49,249 bases of DNA from Rhizophagus prolifer (Eukaryota > Glomeromycota > Glomeromycetes > Glomerales > Glomeraceae): contig NQWY01000008.1 of assembly GCA_019425655.1 (NCBI GenBank), positions 1-49,249 on the forward strand, in the 5' to 3' direction. The notes beneath the pieces are model-generated. The model saw nothing but the letters and a program-made list of their open reading frames with translations. It made no database searches and was not told the origin of the DNA. This document shows positions 9,110-17,542 of this stretch, piece after piece. The position numbers and the translations under genes were made by a program. How positions within the stretch are numbered: the stretch's first letter is position 1; each line of letters opens with the position of its first letter.

Positions 9110-10438
9110 TTAGATATACATATTCACAATAGCCTCGAAAAGTTCCTGTTTACCGCTTTTCGGCATTGGTTCTCCTGACTCGTGTGCAATCTTCTGAAGG
9201 TCTTCTAATGTTAGTTTCCCTTCTTCAAATGCTTTCCCATTACCATTGTCAAATGATGAATATCTCTCGTTTCTCAGTTTATTGTAATCAGAATTTTCAA
9301 GAATATCCGCAGCTACCAATAATCCTTTTGCAAAAGCGTCCATCCCCGAAACGTGTGCGATGAAAAGGTCTTCCGCATCCGTAGAGTTACGACGGATCTT
9401 CGCATCGAAGTTAACACCTCCTGTTCCCAAACCGCCAGCCGGAAGAAGCACCAGCCAAGCCTGGATCATCTCATAGTAGTCCACCGGAAACTGATCTGTA
9501 TCCCAACCATTCTGATAATCGCCTCTGTTGGCATCAATACTTCCCAACATTCCTGCATCTACAGCTGCCTGAAGTTCGTGCTCGAAAGTATGTCCTGCCA
9601 AAGTAGCGTGATTGACTTCAAGATTCAGCTTGAAATCTTTGTCAAGACCGTAATGTCTCAAAAATCCAATTACCGTTTCAGCATCATAGTCATACTGATG
9701 TTTTGTCGGTTCCATTGGTTTCGGCTCAATCAGGAACGTTCCTGTGAATCCTTGTTTTCTTGCATAGTCTCTGGACATCGTAAGGAATTGTGCAAGATGG
9801 TCTTTTTCACGTTTCATATCGGTATTCAGAAGACTCATATAGCCTTCTCTTCCACCCCAGAAAACATAATTTTCTCCACCAAGCGCAATTGTTGCATCGA
9901 TAGAATTCTTAACCTGAGTACCTGCACAAGCTACCACATCAAAGTTTGGATTAGTTGATGCGCCATTCATGTATCTCTCGTGAGTGAAAACGTTAGCAGT
10001 TCCCCAAAGTAGTTTGATTCCGGTTTCCTGCTGTTTTTGTTTGGCATAATCTACAACGGTCTGAAGATTTTTTTCATAATCTCTCCAGTTGTCAGCAGGA
10101 TCTACTAGATCAATGTCGTGGAAGCAATAAAAATTGAGACCCATTTTCTGCATGAATTCGAAACCTGCATCCATCTTGTGCATTGCCCTGCTCACAGCAT
10201 CAGTTCCCATATCCCAAGGATGATGGATCGTTGGTCCCCCGAATGGATCGCTACCATTTGCACATAGCGTATGCCACCAAGCCATTGCAAAACGTGTCCA
10301 GTCTTTCATAGGTTTTCCCATCACTACTCTGTCTGCATCATAATAGCGGAATGCCAATGGATTTCTGCTTTCTTTTCCTTCGAATTTGATTTTGTCGATA
10401 CCTGTAAAAAACTCTTTTGTACCTGTTAAAGTGTTCAT
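9110..10438 (-). CDS. xylA: Xylose isomerase
   Basis: A 442-residue class II-type xylose isomerase, cytoplasmic, converting D-xylose to D-xylulose. Recognised signatures are [16 protein letters not shown] around the catalytic His, [16 protein letters not shown] with metal ligands, [17 protein letters not shown] and [20 protein letters not shown]. Length and motifs are complete. It lies 110 bp downstream of xylB and upstream of susC on the same strand. Product and substrate are as certain as sequence reading allows; the family also isomerises glucose at low efficiency. Confidence 0.97.
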   Translation of the reverse strand: MNTLTGTKEFFTGIDKIKFEGKESRNPLAFRYYDADRVVMGKPMKDWTRFAMAWWHTLCANGSDPFGGPTIHHPWDMGTDAVSRAMHKMDAGFEFMQKMGLNFYCFHDIDLVDPADNWRDYEKNLQTVVDYAKQKQQETGIKLLWGTANVFTHERYMNGASTNPNFDVVACAGTQVKNSIDATIALGGENYVFWGGREGYMSLLNTDMKREKDHLAQFLTMSRDYARKQGFTGTFLIEPKPMEPTKHQYDYDAETVIGFLRHYGLDKDFKLNLEVNHATLAGHTFEHELQAAVDAGMLGSIDANRGDYQNGWDTDQFPVDYYEMIQAWLVLLPAGGLGTGGVNFDAKIRRNSTDAEDLFIAHVSGMDAFAKGLLVAADILENSDYNKLRNERYSSFDNGNGKAFEEGKLTLEDLQKIAHESGEPMPKSGKQELFEAIVNMYI

Positions 10439-10509
10439 TCTTTTTATATTTATTTTTTAATTATTCTCGATTTTGACATAAAATCTCCCTTCCTCATTGA
10501 TTTTTTAAC

Positions 10510-10527
10510 ATCAATAAGTTAATTGAT
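10510..10527. promoter_or_regulatory. Imperfect inverted repeat in the xylB-xylA gap
   Basis: ATCAAT and ATTGAT, 6 bp apart, sit in the 110-bp gap upstream of xylA. They only loosely resemble the strong palindromes before the Nudix regulator. This could be a weaker second operator or chance in AT-rich DNA. Confidence 0.2.
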
Positions 10528-10548
10528 AAATTTTCTTTTTTGTGGGAA

Positions 10549-12033
10549 TTAAATTATTTCGTTAAGATGATTCTTCCATCTTGTATAGGATTCTAAATAT
10601 TGTTCTCGCTTCTCGTGTTCCGGTTCTATGACAGCAATTTTTTCCAGTGAAGAAAAAGCCTCGGAAGAATCCGAGTAAAATCCAATCCCCATTCCTGCGG
10701 CTCTTGCAGCTCCTACAGCACCGTCCGTATCATAAAGTTCAATCATAGCATTGCTCACACTAGAAAGTGTCTGGCGGAAAATCGAGCTTAGGAACATATT
10801 GGCATTTCCTGCACGGATTACATTGATATCCATCCCGATATTCCTCATAATATCCATTCCATATTCATAGGAAAATACGATTCCTTCCTGTGCTGCGCGC
10901 AAAATATCACCTTTCGAATGGATGTTAAAGTTGATACCGTGGATAGAGCAACTTGTGTCCTTATTCTCCAAAACCCGCTCTGCACCATTTCCGAAAGGAA
11001 TAATGCTCAGCCCTTTTGACCCAATCGGTGAGAGCGATGCCATATCATTCATATCACCATAAGACGCGAGCGATGTTGCAAAGTTGTGCTTTAGCCAAGA
11101 GTTCAGAATTCCCGTTCCATTGATGCATAGCAAGACTCCTAATCTTGTCAATTCTTCGGTATAGTTCACATGGGCAAAAGTGTTGACTCTGGAAAATTTA
11201 TCATAATCCAGCTTATCCAAAACTCCATAAACCACTCCCGAAGTTCCTGCTGTGGAAGCAATCTCTCCCGGATTAAAAACATTCAGAGACAAGGCATTAT
11301 TTGGCTGGTCACCTGCTCTGTATGATATTGGTGTCCCTTCTTTCAGTCCCAGTTCCTGTGCTGCAGCTGCAGAAACTGTTGCCTGAATCCCGAACGTCGG
11401 TACAATTTCAGGGAAAAAGCTTTTCGGAATTCCATAATAATTGATTACATCATCGGAGATGCAATTATTTTTAAAGTCCCAGAAAATCCCTTCGGATAAA
11501 CCTTCAATCGTCATCCCTATTTCTCCGGAAAGTCTCATCGCAATGTAATCTCCGGGAAGCATTATTTTATCTATTTTAGCAAATAATTCAGGTTCATTGT
11601 CTTTTACCCAAGCCAATTTTGAAGCGGTAAAATTACCTGGTGAATTAAGCAGATGCGACAGACATCTTTCTTCTCCTATTTCTTTGAAAGCCTTTTCACC
11701 ATAAGGCACTGCACGGCTATCGCACCATATTATGGACGGTCTAAGGAGATTTTGATCCTTGTCAACCATTATTAATCCGTGCATCTGCCAGGTAATACCA
11801 ATTCCCTTGATGTCTTCTGCATGTACTCCGGATTCGTGCATTACGGCTTCATGTGCCAATTTCAGGTTTGTCCACCAATCGACAGGATTCTGTTCTGCCC
11901 AGCCAGGATGGATTGCTGTGATTTTCATCTCTTTCTTCGGAGAAAATTCTGATGCCACAACTTTTCCGCTGGATGCCTCTATGAGACAAACTTTTACAGA
12001 AGAACTGCCTATATCATAACCTAATAAGTACAT
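10549..12033 (-). CDS. xylB: Xylulokinase
   Basis: A 494-residue FGGY-family kinase that phosphorylates D-xylulose to xylulose 5-phosphate. The N-terminal phosphate-binding motif YDIGSSSVKVCL and the substrate-side segment ITWQMHGLIMVDKD, close to the xylulokinase IGLSGQMHGLV form, support xylulokinase rather than glycerol or gluconate kinase. The C-terminal domain has AAGTSGVVYGV-type and AARAAGMGIGFY segments. It starts 17 bp after the stop of the Nudix regulator gene, so the two form a tight operon, and it feeds the pentose phosphate pathway. Confidence 0.94.
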   Translation of the reverse strand: MYLLGYDIGSSSVKVCLIEASSGKVVASEFSPKKEMKITAIHPGWAEQNPVDWWTNLKLAHEAVMHESGVHAEDIKGIGITWQMHGLIMVDKDQNLLRPSIIWCDSRAVPYGEKAFKEIGEERCLSHLLNSPGNFTASKLAWVKDNEPELFAKIDKIMLPGDYIAMRLSGEIGMTIEGLSEGIFWDFKNNCISDDVINYYGIPKSFFPEIVPTFGIQATVSAAAAQELGLKEGTPISYRAGDQPNNALSLNVFNPGEIASTAGTSGVVYGVLDKLDYDKFSRVNTFAHVNYTEELTRLGVLLCINGTGILNSWLKHNFATSLASYGDMNDMASLSPIGSKGLSIIPFGNGAERVLENKDTSCSIHGINFNIHSKGDILRAAQEGIVFSYEYGMDIMRNIGMDINVIRAGNANMFLSSIFRQTLSSVSNAMIELYDTDGAVGAARAAGMGIGFYSDSSEAFSSLEKIAVIEPEHEKREQYLESYTRWKNHLNEII

Positions 12034-12050
12034 AATTTCTTTAAACGTTT

Positions 12051-12776
12051 TTATTTTATGAGCTTGGTATTATTTTTCTTATAAACCTTGGCATCAAACT
12101 TATAATACCTTGCTGCACGATGTGAGACATTGGTCTCTATCTCATCCAGCGGAATAATGTAGTTGAATGAAGAAATTCTTTTATGAAAATTCTTGATGTC
12201 AATCTTTTTTTCACTAAGTGCACTATATAGCTGATATAATTGTCTGATTGTAAATTTTTTTGGCAACAATTCGAATATAATGGAGAAATCCATTTCAATC
12301 CATCTTCTTACCTCTACCAAAGACTCATTGATGATTTTATTATGGTCAAAAGGCAGAGCCGGAATTTCATCAAAAGGAAACCAGTCTACAGTATCATATT
12401 TTGAGCTGTTGATCTTGTGATCAATCTTGCATAATGAGAGATAGGCTACGGTAATGATCCTGTCAATATCCTGCTTATATTCCTTTCCCATCCATTTGAT
12501 ATCATTCATATTATTGGCTCTTTCCGGGTCTGCAAAACATTTGAACTGTTTCAGAACCATTTTTTTAATTCCTGTCAATTCATGAAGTACACGTTCCGCA
12601 GCATCATCCACATCTTCATCGCTAAATATCAAACTTCCTGGTAACTTCCTTTGTCGCTCCACAGGAATATCATCTACATGACGCTGAACCAATAAAATGT
12701 TCAATCGGTTCTCATAATCGAAGCCGAAAACAACACAATCTACAGATACATAAGTATGGATAAAATTTGGACTCAT
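12051..12776 (-). CDS. Nudix-domain transcriptional regulator (NrtR/AraR-like), probable xylose regulator
   Basis: A 241-residue protein with an N-terminal Nudix-like domain (about 1-155) and a C-terminal winged-helix domain (about 155-235) containing FTIRQLYQLYSALSEKKID. This is the layout of the NrtR family and of the Bacteroidetes arabinose regulator AraR. The Nudix box is degenerate: where catalytic members have REUXEE, this one reads RVLHEL. It therefore probably binds a sugar or sugar phosphate rather than hydrolysing a nucleotide. It is the first gene of the unit reading into xylB, which argues for local control of xylose use. A probable autoregulatory operator array lies 105-260 bp upstream. 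The family call is solid; the effector is inferred. Confidence 0.88.
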   Translation of the reverse strand: MSPNFIHTYVSVDCVVFGFDYENRLNILLVQRHVDDIPVERQRKLPGSLIFSDEDVDDAAERVLHELTGIKKMVLKQFKCFADPERANNMNDIKWMGKEYKQDIDRIITVAYLSLCKIDHKINSSKYDTVDWFPFDEIPALPFDHNKIINESLVEVRRWIEMDFSIIFELLPKKFTIRQLYQLYSALSEKKIDIKNFHKRISSFNYIIPLDEIETNVSHRAARYYKFDAKVYKKNNTKLIK

Positions 12777-12803
12777 TGTCTTGTTAACATTTATGTAACA
12801 TTA

Positions 12804-12811
12804 CAAATATA
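12804..12811 (-). promoter_or_regulatory. Bacteroidetes -7 box upstream of the Nudix regulator
   Basis: The minus strand reads TATATTTG, an exact TAnnTTTG match, ending 28 bases before the regulator start. No clear TTG box sits 19-21 bp further upstream, so only half of the promoter is recognised. Confidence 0.45.
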
Positions 12812-12880
12812 AAAATTCAACTGAATAAAAAAAATAAATTACACATTATCTACTGCTTATCAATACTTTACATATCTATT

Positions 12881-13035
12881 TTTTATGATATCATATGTAT
12901 AATTTTTATGATAAGCTTATCATAAAACAAACAATTAGCTAATTTGTAAAATGTGAATTAACAAACAATTAGTAAAATTTTCCAACGAAATTTTATTGAT
13001 GATTTTTTAAGAAAATTTTATGATAAGAATCATGA
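12881..13035. promoter_or_regulatory. Cluster of three related palindromes, probable operator array
   Basis: Three copies of TTTTATGATA start at 12881, 12904 and 13016, each followed by an inverted partner. The central copy is a perfect 24-bp palindrome, 12904-12927: TTTTATGATAAG followed by its exact reverse complement. The left copy has a perfect 12-bp core, TATGATATCATA (12884-12895). The right copy reads TTTTATGATAAG followed by AATCATGAAAA and is imperfect. An additional half-site AATCATAAAA is at about 13139. The array sits upstream of the Nudix regulator-xylB unit and fits a dimeric regulator's binding sites; that this regulator binds it is inferred. Confidence 0.6.
12926..12972. repeat. 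13-bp direct repeat inside the regulator leader
   Basis: AACAAACAATTAG occurs at 12926-12938 and again at 12960-12972, 34 bp apart. It is interleaved with the operator-like palindromes. The remaining leader (12777-13296, about 520 bp) is very AT-rich and holds no open reading frame of note. Confidence 0.4.
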
Positions 13036-13296
13036 AAAAAAGCCTGAAAAAAAATGAATAAAAAGTGTAAAAAACACACTTTTAAATAAAAAAAACACTA
13101 AAATTTAACATTTTTTTTTCCATTTTTTATATGCAAGCAATCATAAAATTGTCAATACGGGAATTTTATAATCAAAAAAATAAAATATTAAACCAGTAAA
13201 AGTAAGGATAGGAATATTTAAAATAAAAAGGAAGAAAACTTTTGTTTGTTATTTAGAATCATTGTTTAAGAACCACTGATGAATACTGAATCTGAA

Positions 13297-13500
13297 CTAA
13301 TTAATTTTTGATAAATCAATACCTAGTTTGGTAAATTCCTTTTCCCCAACTTCGGTAATATAAAAATGCTTATCCTCAGGTTTTTCCTTAGCAAGCCATC
13401 CTTTTTCAATAAATTTTTCAAGCAAGAGACTGCCAAGTTTTCCGCCAATGTGTTCGTAACATAACTTAGCAGTTTTTTTTTCAAATAATTTGTTCTTCAT
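13297..13500 (-). CDS. Small protein resembling the C-terminal domain of ArsR-family regulators
   Basis: A 67-residue protein beginning MKNKLFEKKTAKLCYEHIGGKL and ending FTKLGIDLSKIN. The pattern CYEHIGGKLG...LLEKFIEKGWL...ITEVGEKEFTKLGID resembles the C-terminal part of a subgroup of ArsR/SmtB regulators (CYDHLAGxLG...GLL...LTxxGxxxFxxLGID). The N-terminal DNA-binding winged helix is absent, and I saw no frame continuing it upstream. It may be a stand-alone small protein or what is left of a regulator. It has its own possible promoter (13602-13609) just beyond the fructokinase terminator. No function can be assigned. Confidence 0.6.
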   Translation of the reverse strand: MKNKLFEKKTAKLCYEHIGGKLGSLLLEKFIEKGWLAKEKPEDKHFYITEVGEKEFTKLGIDLSKIN

Positions 13501-13601
13501 TATCTTTTAGATAAATACAATCTCTCTGATGAAGTTATAGTTGTACTGTTAAACTTTATCAGTTTTCATTTCTCGTAATTAAAGATGAAATTACTGCTAC
13601 G

Positions 13602-13609
13602 CAAATTTA
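13602..13609 (-). promoter_or_regulatory. Possible -7 box for the 67-residue ORF
   Basis: The minus strand reads TAAATTTG, an exact TAnnTTTG match, about 100 bases upstream of the ORF start and directly after the fructokinase terminator. No -33 box at standard spacing was seen. The rest of 13501-13618 shows nothing else notable. Confidence 0.3.
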
Positions 13610-13618
13610 AACATTAAC

Positions 13619-13650
13619 AAAAAAGCGCTACTGTCTGAACAATAGCGCTT
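13619..13650 (-). terminator. Intrinsic terminator of the fructan operon
   Basis: Stem arms at 13623-13634 (AAGCGCTACTGT) and 13639-13650 (ACAATAGCGCTT) pair over 12 bp, with one G-U wobble on the minus-strand RNA and a 4-base loop. On the minus strand the stem is followed by six T residues. It lies 20-50 bp after the fructokinase stop and separates the fructan locus from the xylose locus. Confidence 0.88.
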
Positions 13651-13669
13651 CCTGAATTATATAAAATAA

Positions 13670-14578
13670 TCAAACCCTTTCTTTCAAAAAACTTTCAATC
13701 TCTTCATTCCGAAGTTTCGGATTGGCTCCCGAATAACTCGCTACCAAAGCACCAACCGCACTCGCAAAATCCAGTGCCGTTTCAGGATTTTTATCTGATA
13801 ACAATCGGGCAATCAGGCTCGCCAGAAATGAATCCCCTGCTCCAACCGTATCGGCCACTTTTACAGGATAGCCACCGTGCCTATAAAACCTGTTGTTCCA
13901 GAGTAATATTGAGCCGTGTTTTCCCAAAGTAACACAGACAGAACCTGTATTTGTCTTTTCTGAAATGAAACGGATGTTTTCTTCCAGATCATCCGATTTA
14001 AAACCTAACTCAGCAGCAATTTCCAGGATTTCTTCATCATTAAATTTAACGAAATCGGCTTTATTCATCAATTCTTCCAGAAGCCCAATGTGGTAGAAAG
14101 GTTTTCTCAGATTAACATCAAAAACCTTGAACATTCCAGGGTTTGAATCCAGTAAATTAAAAAGTGTATTTCTTGAAGCATCATTCCTGCAGACAAGGCT
14201 TCCGTAAAAAAAGACATCAGCATTTTTAACGATATTCAAATTATCATTATTCGTTTCAATAAAATCCCACGCAGACGGAAATTTGATTTCATAAGTTGCA
14301 GAACCACGCTCATTCAGTGTTACCTGGACAATACCTGTATCATAATCTTCGGTCGTAATAATTCCACTGGTTTCAAGTTGATTTTCCTTGACATAATCAC
14401 AAATTACCTTTCCGTCCTCATCATTACCAACCGCACTTATCATCGCTACCGGAAATCCGAAAGACGCCGTTCTAAGTGCCAGATTGAGCGGAGCACCGCC
14501 GATTTTCTTTTCTTCTCCAAACACATCGAAGAGCACCTCTCCGAAACTGACTGCATTTATTTTTTTATTAAGGAACAT
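13670..14578 (-). CDS. Fructokinase (PfkB family)
   Basis: A 302-residue PfkB sugar kinase. It has the N-terminal substrate motif GGAPLNLALRTASFG (about residues 27-41) and the C-terminal catalytic/ATP motif VADTVGAGDSFLASLIARLL. The GGAPLN form and the overall length fit bacterial fructokinases, which make fructose 6-phosphate from fructose released by the GH32 enzymes of this operon. It is the last gene of the fructan operon, starting 3 bp after the lipoprotein GH32 stop and followed by a strong terminator. It is cytoplasmic. The kinase family is certain; fructose as substrate is inferred from context and is very likely. Confidence 0.92.
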   Translation of the reverse strand: MFLNKKINAVSFGEVLFDVFGEEKKIGGAPLNLALRTASFGFPVAMISAVGNDEDGKVICDYVKENQLETSGIITTEDYDTGIVQVTLNERGSATYEIKFPSAWDFIETNNDNLNIVKNADVFFYGSLVCRNDASRNTLFNLLDSNPGMFKVFDVNLRKPFYHIGLLEELMNKADFVKFNDEEILEIAAELGFKSDDLEENIRFISEKTNTGSVCVTLGKHGSILLWNNRFYRHGGYPVKVADTVGAGDSFLASLIARLLSDKNPETALDFASAVGALVASYSGANPKLRNEEIESFLKERV

Positions 14579-14581
14579 TAA

Positions 14582-16123
14582 TTAAGGATTTTTGACATTA
14601 ATATTACTGAATGAACTGTCCGAAGAACCAAAAATACTCCATTTTTTGTTAACAACATCATACACACGATTGCTGAACGCCAACTTATCATTCACATAAA
14701 CCACACAAACATCATTGCTGATAAAAACCGTTACATTATAGTTGGTTCCCGAGATTCCGGACAAAGGATAAGCATTGGCAAAATCCTCACTTCCGCCATT
14801 CATTACATAACTCGCCATTCTGTTGGAAGAAGGTTCGAACGAAATTTTAAAACCATTCTTTCCGTCATTGTCCTGCGCCAGAATCAATCCTGATTTCCCG
14901 TTAGCAGAAGTATTCAATGTAAAGCTGATCTGATTGGCCTTCTGGAGTTTCCCGAACATTACCTGGGAATTCGCAGAAAGGTTAAAGCTATTCCCGTTCT
15001 GAGAAGCATTTCCTGTAATCTTATCTACGGAAAGCGGAGCATTTTGCCCAAATACAGATTGCAAGGTAGAAACTGGCTTTACCGCCAACGTTCCATCCGG
15101 ATTCTGAACTAATTGATGTGTTACAAGATTTCCCGCCCAGTCTTTTCCGCCTGTGTTGCTTTCAGGGACTTTTCTTGCAGTCCAACCCACCAGATAACGG
15201 TTGGCATTGTCTGAAACGGTTTTTGCAGCATAGAGATAAGAGCCGTCCAATCGGTCATTCGCTGGCGTTGTCCAAGGCCCGTTTGGTGAACTAGCTATTC
15301 TGTAATGTGTTCCGGTATTGTTACTCCAGTTTTCGGAGAAAACAAGATACCAGTAATTGCCCATTTTGAAAAGGTCGGGACATTCCAGCATAATGTAATT
15401 TTCTGAAGAAGTTGTCGTGTAAATCGGATTTTCTACCGTCCAATTTCCGCTGGCAGGATTGGTTGTGGTAAATTTAAGAACAACCGCTTTTTTAGCAGAA
15501 GTCTGTGCAGAAACCAGCATCCAGTATTTTCCATCTTCAGCATTGAAGAAAACGTGCGGGTCTCGGAATTCATAATCATAATAGCCAGCCGGAGCAGTGA
15601 TTTTAAAATTTTTCACTTTCGTCCAGTTTTTCATATCCGTACTTGTTGCCAAAAGCACACTTTCCCTCGGATTACCCGCTAAAAACGAAGCAATTGCATT
15701 GTGCCCTGTATAATAGTAGTAATACGTATTTCCAACTTTTACCAGACTTCCTGTTCCCACACCAAAATCCGGTTCAGAAGCTGTTCCGTAAGGAATTTGT
15801 CTCCCTTGATAAGTAAAATCCTTGAAATTGGTCGTCTCAAAGCTGTGAATATCGTGAAATCCTTCGCCTGCAGGTTTAGTTTTAGCATCGTGCAGGAAGA
15901 AAAGATGAAATTTTCCGTTTTCGTAATACGGCATTACATCACCAACATAACCTGCAGTGTAATAAGGATTAGTGGTTCCCATCCATTGATTAGGCGGTTG
16001 TGGAAAGATGTTCGTCTGTCTGAAAATATCTTCCGGATTCACATCAGCCACCGAATCCTGATTCTGGCAGGAATAAGTTGCTAAAGCCATCACAGCGGCT
16101 AAATATATTTTTCTGATTGTCAT
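14582..16123 (-). CDS. Glycoside hydrolase family 32-like lipoprotein (surface fructanase)
   Basis: A 513-residue protein with a lipoprotein signal ending LATYSC (Cys19), so it is probably anchored on the outer membrane. A five-bladed-propeller GH32 domain follows: the nucleophile block is YVGDVMPYYENGKFHLFFLHD (Asp62), the RDP block is FRDPHVFF near residue 187, and the acid/base block is LECPDLFKMG near residue 248. The nucleophile block differs from the classical WMNDPNG of the periplasmic paralogue at 22485. A C-terminal beta-sandwich-like region spans about residues 340-513. By comparison with levan systems it may be the endo-acting surface enzyme, but that is inference; some proteins of this divergent type remain uncharacterised. 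Confidence 0.85.
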   Translation of the reverse strand: MTIRKIYLAAVMALATYSCQNQDSVADVNPEDIFRQTNIFPQPPNQWMGTTNPYYTAGYVGDVMPYYENGKFHLFFLHDAKTKPAGEGFHDIHSFETTNFKDFTYQGRQIPYGTASEPDFGVGTGSLVKVGNTYYYYYTGHNAIASFLAGNPRESVLLATSTDMKNWTKVKNFKITAPAGYYDYEFRDPHVFFNAEDGKYWMLVSAQTSAKKAVVLKFTTTNPASGNWTVENPIYTTTSSENYIMLECPDLFKMGNYWYLVFSENWSNNTGTHYRIASSPNGPWTTPANDRLDGSYLYAAKTVSDNANRYLVGWTARKVPESNTGGKDWAGNLVTHQLVQNPDGTLAVKPVSTLQSVFGQNAPLSVDKITGNASQNGNSFNLSANSQVMFGKLQKANQISFTLNTSANGKSGLILAQDNDGKNGFKISFEPSSNRMASYVMNGGSEDFANAYPLSGISGTNYNVTVFISNDVCVVYVNDKLAFSNRVYDVVNKKWSIFGSSDSSFSNINVKNP

Positions 16124-16134
16124 TGATTCTGATA

Positions 16135-17529
16135 TTAATGCGTTACAAGATAATTAAGGCTGTTCTCCGTGATTTTTTTGATGTTATCCAAAAATCCGTT
16201 CGGCTGGCTTGGCGTTCCATTCGCGGTTTCGTTGTACCAGTCATAAGCGCCCATCGAGATCGTGATACACTTTTTATTGGCAGTTCCACCCGGAAATTCT
16301 GCCACGGCAACACGTCCGTCCAGAGTGTTATCCCAAGCTTCACTGGCAAGATTATTTCCTCCTGTTTGCGTTCTCCATCCGGCACCGTTCACATAGCCGC
16401 CCCAATCCGGCAAGAACCACCACGCGGTGTGATTCAATCTGAATGTTCCTTTCTGAAGGAAATTGGCTTTCCCGGATTCGTAGGTCAGGAGTCCATCAAA
16501 AACAGGGTGCGCTTCGTTACCTTTGAAGGAAATTCCCCAATCGTTGTTCGCATCTACAAACCCGTTCGGTAAGAAATCCCCGAAAACATTATTCGGACCT
16601 TTTCCCGCAGGCACAATTCCCAAAGCATCCACATATTGAGCAGCAAATCCCGTTAACAGGATATTTCCTCCCGCATTCAGATAGGTTTTGATTTTGGAAG
16701 TGACATTTGCATTCAGTGCATCACCTGGCAAAGCGGTAGCCGAATCAAAATGCCACCAGATTACGTTGATTCCTGTAAGATTTGCTGCACCACTCGCCAC
16801 ATCTGCCATTGAAACATAAACTGCTCCGGAAAATTTTCCGAAAAGCCAGTCAGAAGCTGCAATTTCATCAGGATTGGTAAGACCTGTTCTGGTTGCTGCC
16901 GTTCCGAGGAATGCCACTGTTGGTCCAGAAACCGGAGTGGTTATTTTTGCCGTGTAGATTTCCGTCAGATTCGTATTGGAAACGGTAAACTGTACAGGGC
17001 TGCTGAAATTAATCGTAGTTCCTGATGCAGGATTAATGTTCACACCGCTTGCTATTTCAATCACAGGCTGCAATGCAGTAAGATTCGTTCCTTCCGGCAT
17101 TGTGAGTGAAATCGTTTTGCTGGAATGGTTGATGGTTGCCGATAATCCATTAATTTTAAAACTGATAATCGGAACCTGGGCCTGAACCGTCACCTGATAA
17201 TCTTTATAAATATTACCATTCTTTACTCTGAATTTGACAGGCTGCGAAAAATCGATTACAGTTCCCGAAGCCGGGGAAATCACTGCACCTTGCGGAATTT
17301 CTATTATTGGCGATAAGGCTTTTACACTCGTTCCGTAAGGCAACGTTACTGTGATTTTATCATTTTTATTGTCAATGTCTCCAGAAACGCCGTTTACTTT
17401 AAAGGAAGAAACATTCACCGAAACATCCGTTACCAGACCGTCTTCCATATTGTTGTCACAGGACCAGACTAACATAGCAGAAACCAGCCATAGAAAAAAT
17501 ATTGGAAGTTTATTAAATATTGTTTTCAT
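16135..17529 (-). CDS. Surface glycan-binding lipoprotein, DUF4960-like C-terminal domain
   Basis: A 464-residue lipoprotein. I chose the ATG at 17529 because it gives MKTIFNKLPIFFLWLVSAML ending at VWSC; an upstream in-frame ATG would place 30 odd residues, overlapping susD, before the signal. Two tandem beta-sandwich repeats of about 80 residues follow (about 35-200), each containing SPASGTVIDFSQPVKF or NPASGTTINFSSPVQF. A C-terminal domain (about 205-464) begins TVAFLGTAAT and ends MGAYDWY...NIKKITENSLNYL. It lies 13 bp after susD, the position of the surface glycan-binding protein in Bacteroides levan loci. It probably captures fructan on the cell surface. A related domain occurs in the type IX-secreted protein at 28950. 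Confidence 0.82.
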   Translation of the reverse strand: MKTIFNKLPIFFLWLVSAMLVWSCDNNMEDGLVTDVSVNVSSFKVNGVSGDIDNKNDKITVTLPYGTSVKALSPIIEIPQGAVISPASGTVIDFSQPVKFRVKNGNIYKDYQVTVQAQVPIISFKINGLSATINHSSKTISLTMPEGTNLTALQPVIEIASGVNINPASGTTINFSSPVQFTVSNTNLTEIYTAKITTPVSGPTVAFLGTAATRTGLTNPDEIAASDWLFGKFSGAVYVSMADVASGAANLTGINVIWWHFDSATALPGDALNANVTSKIKTYLNAGGNILLTGFAAQYVDALGIVPAGKGPNNVFGDFLPNGFVDANNDWGISFKGNEAHPVFDGLLTYESGKANFLQKGTFRLNHTAWWFLPDWGGYVNGAGWRTQTGGNNLASEAWDNTLDGRVAVAEFPGGTANKKCITISMGAYDWYNETANGTPSQPNGFLDNIKKITENSLNYLVTH

Positions 17530-17542
17530 AAATCTTTCGTTT

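Noticed and set aside
9353-9958. 201-codon open frame on the plus strand
   Set aside because: It lies entirely antisense to xylA, whose motifs are complete; the translation is low-complexity Cys/Ser/Ile-rich and unlike any family.
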